Origin: CAISKJ01 sp046351555
Lineage (GTDB): Bacteria; Myxococcota_A; Polyangia; Polyangiales; Ga0077539
DNA: 64,000 nucleotides
Assembly (NCBI GenBank): GCA_046351555.1
Contig: JAXLYI010000011.1
Span: 240,627-304,626 of the forward strand
Direction: 5' to 3'
In this document: one piece after another, positions 59,016 through 64,000 of the stretch
Numbering within the stretch: position 1 is the stretch's first letter
Layout of the letters: each line of letters opens with the position of its first letter
The notes under the pieces: model-generated
Database searches by the model: none
What the model was told of the DNA's origin: nothing
Seen by the model: only the letters and a program-made list of their open reading frames with translations
Program-made: the position numbers and the translations under genes

Positions 59016-60497
59016 TCACGGCCGGCGCGCCCAGGGGTCGGGCAGGAGCGCGCCCGGCGCCGCGGGGGGCGATGGTTCGGGCCCGTACGGGTTGGGCGCG
59101 AGCAGCACGCCCCGCCGCCGTAGGGGCGCGGCGCGCATCCCGCGTCGCGTCGCGGCAGGCTCGCTCGTGGCGGGCGACGGGTCGGAGCCGGTCGTTGACG
59201 CATCGGGGGCAGCGGATGGCGCCGCGGGGGCGACGGATGGCGCCGCCGGAGCGGGCGGCGTTGCGGGCTCCGGCGTCGCGACGAGCGCCGCGGGCGAGGC
59301 GGCGCGGGGCGTCGGCGACGACACCAGCGCGCGGAGGGCCAGGCCACCCACCACCACCACCGCGAGCGCCGCGGCCGCCCAAGCGAGCCAGCGCGGAGGC
59401 GGCGGCTTCAGCACGAGCGACGCATCCTCCCACGCGGCCGGCGTCGCCTCGGGCACCACCGCCTGCGCGACCGTTGGAGGCGCCTCGGGGGCACGCGCGG
59501 GTTGCGGGTCGTCGGGCGCCTCGCTGACGACGGACACGTCGAGCAGCGCGGGCGGGTCGTGCTGCGTGAGGTCGTCGGCCATCGCGGGGAGAACCGACAC
59601 GCGGACGACCTCCGTCCGGTCTTCGAGGAGCTGGAGGCACTCGCGGGTGCGGGCGAGCATCGCCTCCATGGTCGGCGTGCGGCGCGCGAGGTCGGCCTCC
59701 AGGGCGTCGTGCACGAGCGCGAGGAGCTCCGTAGGGAGGTCGGGGCGGCGCAGGGCGAGGGGCGCGGGCGGCTCGTTGATGATGCGGTGGAGCATCTGGT
59801 TGCGGTTCTGCCCTTCGAAGGGGCGCGAACCGCTGAGCGCGAAGTAGAGCGTGGCGCCGGTCGACCAGACGTCCGTGCGGGCGTCGACGCTGGCGATGTC
59901 GCCGCGGGCCTGCTCGGGGGACATGTACGCGGCGGTGCCCACCACCTCGCCGACGGCGGTGCCGTGGAGGCTCTCGCCGTCGTCGTCGAACACGCGCGCG
60001 ATGCCGAAGTCGATCACCTTGGGCGTCACGCCCCGCGCCGTCCGCGCGAGGAAGACGTTGTCGGGCTTCACGTCGCGGTGCACCACGCCCGCGGCGTGCG
60101 CGTACACGAGCGCCTCCATCACCGGCACCGCGACGCGCAGCAACGCCACCGGCGCCATCGGCCCCTCGCGCGCCACGCGCTGCTTGAGGTCTTCGCCGTC
60201 GAGAAACTCCTCCACGATGAAGACCCGCGCGCCGTCCTGCACGAGGTCGAACACGCCGACGATGTTCGGGTGCTCGATGCGCGACGCGGCGCGGGCCTCC
60301 TGCGCGAACCGACGCACCACCGCCTCGCGCGCGGCGAGCTCGGGGCGCAGCACCTTGAGCGCCACGCGGCGCGTCGTGTCGAGGTTGACCCCTTCGAACA
60401 CGGCGCCCATCCCGCCCGAGCCCACCGGCCGGACGACGCGGTACTTGCCGCCGCCGAGCAGGTCACCCGCCGCGGGGAGCTGGGAGCGTCCGTCCAT
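59016..60497 (-). CDS. Ser/Thr protein kinase, membrane anchored
   Basis: 493 residues. The kinase domain (about 18-290) has GSGGMGAVF, Lys48 in VALK, HRDVKPDN from 140, DFG 163-165 and GTAAYMSPEQ, all active. A linker leads to a transmembrane helix (about 374-396, WLAWAAAALAVVVVGGLALRAL) and a short Pro/Ala-rich external tail. It starts 44 bases after the upstream kinase gene stops. Confidence 0.92.
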   Translation of the reverse strand: MDGRSQLPAAGDLLGGGKYRVVRPVGSGGMGAVFEGVNLDTTRRVALKVLRPELAAREAVVRRFAQEARAASRIEHPNIVGVFDLVQDGARVFIVEEFLDGEDLKQRVAREGPMAPVALLRVAVPVMEALVYAHAAGVVHRDVKPDNVFLARTARGVTPKVIDFGIARVFDDDGESLHGTAVGEVVGTAAYMSPEQARGDIASVDARTDVWSTGATLYFALSGSRPFEGQNRNQMLHRIINEPPAPLALRRPDLPTELLALVHDALEADLARRTPTMEAMLARTRECLQLLEDRTEVVRVSVLPAMADDLTQHDPPALLDVSVVSEAPDDPQPARAPEAPPTVAQAVVPEATPAAWEDASLVLKPPPPRWLAWAAAALAVVVVGGLALRALVSSPTPRAASPAALVATPEPATPPAPAAPSVAPAAPSAAPDASTTGSDPSPATSEPAATRRGMRAAPLRRRGVLLAPNPYGPEPSPPAAPGALLPDPWARRP

Positions 60498-60541
60498 GCG
60501 CCGGCCGCGACGCTACTACCGAAGCCCGGGCGCGCGCCACG

Positions 60542-62542
60542 TCACCGCGGCGTGCCGAACGGGAACCGCGGCGCCACCGTCCCCGTCCCGCCGGGGCCCC
60601 CGCCGCCCCCGCCGCCGACGCGTCGGATGGGCCACACGCGGACGACGCGGGTGATGTTGATGATCCCCGGGTCGGGGGTGAACGACGCCGTGTGGATCAC
60701 GCCGCGCATGCAGGCCAGGAGCTCCGCCGGGGCCTCGCCCCCCTCGGGGGCGAGCGTCACGTCGGTCACGCGCCCGGAGCCGTTGTCGAAGTCGACGGTG
60801 CTGCGGATGTTGGTGGCGGTGCAGCGGACGCGTCGGATGCAGTTCTGCACCTGCGGAGTGACGCGGTTGAGGGCCTCGAGCGCGCGGTTGGCGTAGTCCG
60901 CCGGGGCCGCGCGGCCCACGGGCGCGGCGCCGCCGGCGGCGGGCGCGCTCATCACCTGCGACGTGGTGTCTTCGAAGGTGACGTTGACCGCGAAATTGTC
61001 GTTGGGGACGGCCACCGGGTCGCGGTGCCCGCTCGTCAACCACACCAGCGCGACGCCCGCGGCGAGCACCATGGTGACCACGATCCCGATGGTCGCGTAC
61101 TGGGTGAGCTTGTTGCGGTCGACGGGCTTCGGCTTCGGCGGGTCGATCGACGGGAGCTCGAGCGGCTTCTCGCGCGAGCCGTCGCGCAACGGCGGGAGCT
61201 CGCCGCCGAGGGGCATCGCGCCGCCGCCCGACGCTGGCGGGAGCCCGCCGAGCATCGCCGCGCCACCGCCCGGCGAGGGAGGCAGCCCGCCGAGGCCCCC
61301 CACCGGGCCGCCACCAGGGGAGGGGGGGATCGCGCCCATCCCGCCCATCGCCGCGCCCGCGGTGGCCGGGGGCATCGTCGCGGGCCGAGGTCCGCCGCCC
61401 ATCCCCGGTGCGCCGCCCATCACGCCTGCGCCGCCCATCCCCGCGCCGCGCGCGACCGTCTCGCCGTCGCCGTCGCCGTAGGGCATCCCTCCGGGGCCGC
61501 CGGGGCCCGGCGCGGGCGCGGGCCCACCCATCGAGAACTGCATCGACGCGGGCCGCGCTGCCCCGCCCGGGTGGTGCCACGGGAACGACGGGAGCAGCGT
61601 CGCCAGCACGCGCACGAGCTCGGCGTTGTCGAAGCCCGGCGAGATCGCGTGGACGAGCGTCTGGAGCTGCGCGGCGAGGTCGCCGGCGGAGGGCGTGCGC
61701 TGCGCCGGGTCGACGGCGAGCGCGGTCATCACGATCTGGTCGAGCACGTTCGGGAGCCGCGGGTCGACCGCCGACGGGATTTCGAACTGCCCGTTGCAGA
61801 GCACCTGCATCGCGAGGTTGGGGTCGTTGCGCGGCACGAGCGGCCGCACGAGCAGCGTCTCCCAGAGCACCACCGCGAGCGAGAAGACGTCGGCGCGGTG
61901 GTCGACCGCGGCGCCCATCACCTGCTCGGGCGCGGTGTACGCGAGCTTGCCCACCTGCGCGCCGGCGCCAGTGCGGAAGTTGTTGTCCGCCGCCCGCGCG
62001 ATGCCGAAGTCCGACACCTTCACCACGCCATCGAACGACAGCAGGAGGTTCTGCGGGGAGACGTCGCGGTGCACGATGCCGAGGGGCTGGCCGTTCTCGT
62101 CGCGCTTGCGGTGGGCGTAGTCGAGGCCCTTGGCGGCCTCGGCCACGAGGAAGAGAACGGCCGCCGGCGGGATGCGCTGCTGCGTCTCGGCGCACGCCTT
62201 GAGCACGCGCGCGACGGTGGTCCCCTCGACGAACTCCAGCGCCAGGAAGGGCTCCGGCTGGTCGCCGAACGAGAGCACCTGCACGATGTTGGGGTGCTCG
62301 AGCCGCGCGTTGGTGCGCGCCTCCGCGACGAAGCGCGCCCGCAGCGCCGGGTCGTTCTGGAAGCGCGGCAGGATGCGCTTGATCGCCGCGCGCCGCCGGA
62401 AGTTGCCGGGGCCCTCCTGCTCCGCGCGCCACACCTCCCCCATGCCGCCGCGGCCGAGGAGGTCGATGAGGCGGTAGCCGCCGAGGTGCGAAGGGGGGGC
62501 GCCGTCGGGCGCTGCGTTCGGGTTGTAGTAGCCCTGACTCAC
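60542..62542 (-). CDS. Ser/Thr protein kinase with non-canonical HRDVSPQN loop
   Basis: 666 residues from GTG 62542. The kinase domain (about 23-300) has GRGGMGEVW, Lys55 in AAIKR, HRDVSPQN (158-165), DFG 178-180 and 'KLAYTAPEQ'. The catalytic-loop Lys is Ser162, a variant recurrent in myxobacterial kinases. A long Gly/Pro/Met low-complexity linker precedes a transmembrane helix (about 488-508, YATIGIVVTMVLAAGVALVW) and an external domain of about 150 residues with 'VQNCIRRVRCTATNIRSTVDF', like TonB/AgmX-type C-terminal domains. It is the first gene of the five-gene cluster. The divergent PDZ gene starts only 33 bases away. Confidence 0.9.
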   Translation of the reverse strand: MSQGYYNPNAAPDGAPPSHLGGYRLIDLLGRGGMGEVWRAEQEGPGNFRRRAAIKRILPRFQNDPALRARFVAEARTNARLEHPNIVQVLSFGDQPEPFLALEFVEGTTVARVLKACAETQQRIPPAAVLFLVAEAAKGLDYAHRKRDENGQPLGIVHRDVSPQNLLLSFDGVVKVSDFGIARAADNNFRTGAGAQVGKLAYTAPEQVMGAAVDHRADVFSLAVVLWETLLVRPLVPRNDPNLAMQVLCNGQFEIPSAVDPRLPNVLDQIVMTALAVDPAQRTPSAGDLAAQLQTLVHAISPGFDNAELVRVLATLLPSFPWHHPGGAARPASMQFSMGGPAPAPGPGGPGGMPYGDGDGETVARGAGMGGAGVMGGAPGMGGGPRPATMPPATAGAAMGGMGAIPPSPGGGPVGGLGGLPPSPGGGAAMLGGLPPASGGGAMPLGGELPPLRDGSREKPLELPSIDPPKPKPVDRNKLTQYATIGIVVTMVLAAGVALVWLTSGHRDPVAVPNDNFAVNVTFEDTTSQVMSAPAAGGAAPVGRAAPADYANRALEALNRVTPQVQNCIRRVRCTATNIRSTVDFDNGSGRVTDVTLAPEGGEAPAELLACMRGVIHTASFTPDPGIINITRVVRVWPIRRVGGGGGGGPGGTGTVAPRFPFGTPR

Positions 62543-62575
62543 CGCGATGGGGGATGCTCTCGCCCAACCGCCCCG

Positions 62576-62995
62576 GTGCGCAAGCCGCAACGACACCCCG
62601 CGCTCTTCCTCGCGCTCTCCCTCGCGCTCCCTCTGGCGCTCCCCGGCTGCCCGGGGGGACGGACGGGGGGCGGCGGCACCCTTACGCTCCCCGGCCAGCG
62701 CGGCGGGCAGTGGCCGGGCGGCGTCGGGGCGGTGCTCCGGTACGGATCGACCTCGCGCACGCTCACCGTCCACGAGGCGCCGGCCGACGGGGCCGCGGCG
62801 CGGGCGGGGGTGCAGGCCGGCGACGTGGTGGTGGCCATCGACGGCGCGCTCGTGTCCGGGATGGACGAGCGGGAGGTGGTGGCCCATCTCCGCGGCGAGG
62901 TGGGCACGACGGTGACCCTGCGCGTGCGCCGCGACGGGGCCGAGCGCGACGTCCGCGTCGAGCGGGCGCCCTACCGACGGCGAGAGCGCGATTGA
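62576..62995 (+). CDS. PDZ domain lipoprotein
   Basis: 139 residues from GTG 62576. The lipoprotein signal is LFLALSLALPLALPGC. After a Gly-rich linker a single PDZ domain (about 55-135) follows: AVLRYGSTSRTLTVHE, 'AARAGVQAGDVVVAIDG', 'SGMDEREVVAHLRGEVGTTVTLRVRR'. There is no protease domain. It should bind C-terminal peptides in the periplasm. The 33-base gap to the divergent kinase means any promoter overlaps coding sequence, hinting at shared control (inference). Confidence 0.82.
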   Translation: MRKPQRHPALFLALSLALPLALPGCPGGRTGGGGTLTLPGQRGGQWPGGVGAVLRYGSTSRTLTVHEAPADGAAARAGVQAGDVVVAIDGALVSGMDEREVVAHLRGEVGTTVTLRVRRDGAERDVRVERAPYRRRERD

Positions 62996-63054
62996 CCGAG
63001 GCCCCCTCCGCCGTGTAGGCGTACGCCCGTCCGCGAGAAGGAGATGCGAATACC

Positions 63055-63975
63055 GTGAGCGTTCTGGTCGTCGGGTCGATGGCGATTGACACCGTGGAGT
63101 TCGCCGCCACGGGCGAGAAGCACGAGGTGGTCGGCGGCTCGGCGACCTTCGCGTCGCTGGCCGCGGGGCTCTACTCCGACGTGCGCCTGGTGGGCGTCGT
63201 CGGCGCGGACTTCCCGGCGGCGACGTTCGAGGCCCTGAAGGGACGCGGCGTCGACCTCGCGGGCGTCGAGGTGGTCGAGGGGGGCAAGACGTTCCGCTGG
63301 CACGGGCGGTACGCGCCCGACCTGTCGTCGCGCGAGTCGCTCGCGACGCACCTCAACGTGTTCGAGGCCTTCAACCCGAAGCTCCCGGACGCGTGGCGCG
63401 ACACCAAGGTGGTGCTGCTCGGCAACATCCACCCCGCCCTCCAGGCCCGCGTGCTCGACCAGGCCGGCGCCCCCGCCCTCGTCGCCGCCGACACGATGAA
63501 CTTCTGGATCCACGGCACGCCGACCGAGCTCCGCGCCGTCCTCGCCCGCGTCGGGCTCCTCATCATCAACGAGGAGGAGGCGCGCGACCTCACCCACGAG
63601 CGCACGATCGTCCGCGTCGGCCGCGCCCTCCAGAAGCTCGGGCCCGCCCGCGTCGTCGTGAAGCAGGGCGAGTACGGCGCGTGGCTCTTCGACGGCAACG
63701 AGATCTTCCACGCGCCCGCCTACCCGGTGGAGCAGGTGGTCGACCCGACGGGCGCGGGCGACACCTTCGCCGGCGCGATGCTCGGGTACCTCGACGCGCA
63801 GCCCGCGCTCACCCCCGCGGCCTTCCGCCGCGCGGTGGTGTACGGGTCGGCGGTGGCGTCGATCTGCGTCGAGCACTACGGCACCGCGGGCCTGCTCACG
63901 GCTTCGCGCGAGGCGGTCAGCGGGCGCGTGCGGGCGTTCGCGCGCCTCGTCCACGCCGAGCACGACGAGGGCTGA
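63055..63975 (+). CDS. PfkB family carbohydrate/nucleoside kinase
   Basis: 306 residues from GTG 63055. The PfkB fold is clear: N-terminal GSMAIDTVEF and 'VGGSATFASLAAGLY' (substrate-side Gly-Gly), and C-terminal VVDPTGAGDTFAGAM (230-244) with the catalytic Asp236 in the GAGD anion hole. The middle 'INEEEARDL' is the family's NxxE-like motif. It resembles the adenosine-kinase/ribokinase side of the family, but the exact substrate (sugar or nucleoside) is not evident. GAGAAGGAG upstream at 63034-63042 is a somewhat distant ribosome binding site. Confidence 0.9.
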   Translation: MSVLVVGSMAIDTVEFAATGEKHEVVGGSATFASLAAGLYSDVRLVGVVGADFPAATFEALKGRGVDLAGVEVVEGGKTFRWHGRYAPDLSSRESLATHLNVFEAFNPKLPDAWRDTKVVLLGNIHPALQARVLDQAGAPALVAADTMNFWIHGTPTELRAVLARVGLLIINEEEARDLTHERTIVRVGRALQKLGPARVVVKQGEYGAWLFDGNEIFHAPAYPVEQVVDPTGAGDTFAGAMLGYLDAQPALTPAAFRRAVVYGSAVASICVEHYGTAGLLTASREAVSGRVRAFARLVHAEHDEG

Positions 63976-64000
63976 GCAGGGGCGGGCGGCGGGCGGCGTG

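Overview
This is a very GC-rich, gene-dense chromosomal window. Its gene content points to a myxobacterium-like member of the Myxococcota, probably of the Polyangiales/Sandaracinus type. The clues are five Ser/Thr protein kinases in 64 kb, PilZ domains of the myxobacterial paralogous type, MYXO-CTERM-like C-termini, many lipoproteins whose mature N-termini are runs of Asp/Ala/Pro, Cys-rich tandem repeat proteins, and frequent GTGA/ATGA stop-start overlaps. The species assignment is inference; no rRNA or tRNA gene was found.

Layout. 1-8.4 kb: the end of an RNase J gene, then a minus-strand run of VKOR-DsbA fusion, PQQ-propeller lipoprotein, GH13 enzyme, saccharopine-dehydrogenase-like enzyme and a kinase-PilZ fusion. 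8.5-16.4 kb: cell-envelope genes (a MYXO-CTERM protein, a degenerate NlpC/P60-like protein, an M23 peptidase, a GT39-like membrane glycosyltransferase, PilZ and MAPEG proteins). 16.4-21.4 kb: an accessory island with a long palindrome, a helical orphan protein and what looks like a small integron-type cassette array without an integrase. It contains a zinc-ribbon protein and an Rpn/PD-(D/E)XK nuclease-like gene, separated by attC-like sites, and ends in a VOC-metallophosphoesterase fusion. 21.4-30.1 kb: a PhoD phosphatase, two small membrane proteins, an FHA-kinase-PEGA-like-VCBS operon and an RRM RNA-binding protein. 30.2-40 kb: a 1306-residue lipoprotein with 24 Cys-rich repeats, a Kelch protein, NUDIX, a membrane protein, dapB-dapA, and an astacin-ricin lipoprotein. 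40-46.5 kb: a kinase-TPR protein, a zinc-ribbon/HExxH membrane protein, a patch of decayed genes (Rpn-like, IS91-like, alpha/beta hydrolase), DUF2752 and CD225 proteins. 46.5-52.9 kb: a hydrolase-fold lipoprotein lacking its nucleophile, a soluble transhydrogenase (sthA), a B12-type radical SAM protein with a C-terminal TPR-like region, a Cys-rich lipoprotein and a DUF1801 protein. 52.9-62.5 kb: a five-gene minus-strand cluster (two kinases, two large membrane-anchored proteins, a CPBP protease). 62.6-64 kb: a PDZ lipoprotein and a PfkB kinase.

How it fits together. Housekeeping functions (RNase J, dapA/dapB, sthA, PfkB) are interspersed with signalling and envelope genes. Two arrangements look like dedicated signalling modules of unknown purpose: FHA-kinase-secreted repeat proteins (23.8-29.0 kb) and kinase-kinase-large membrane proteins-CPBP (52.9-62.5 kb). 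The strongest candidate for something unusual is the attC-like cassette array at 18.2-20.1 kb.
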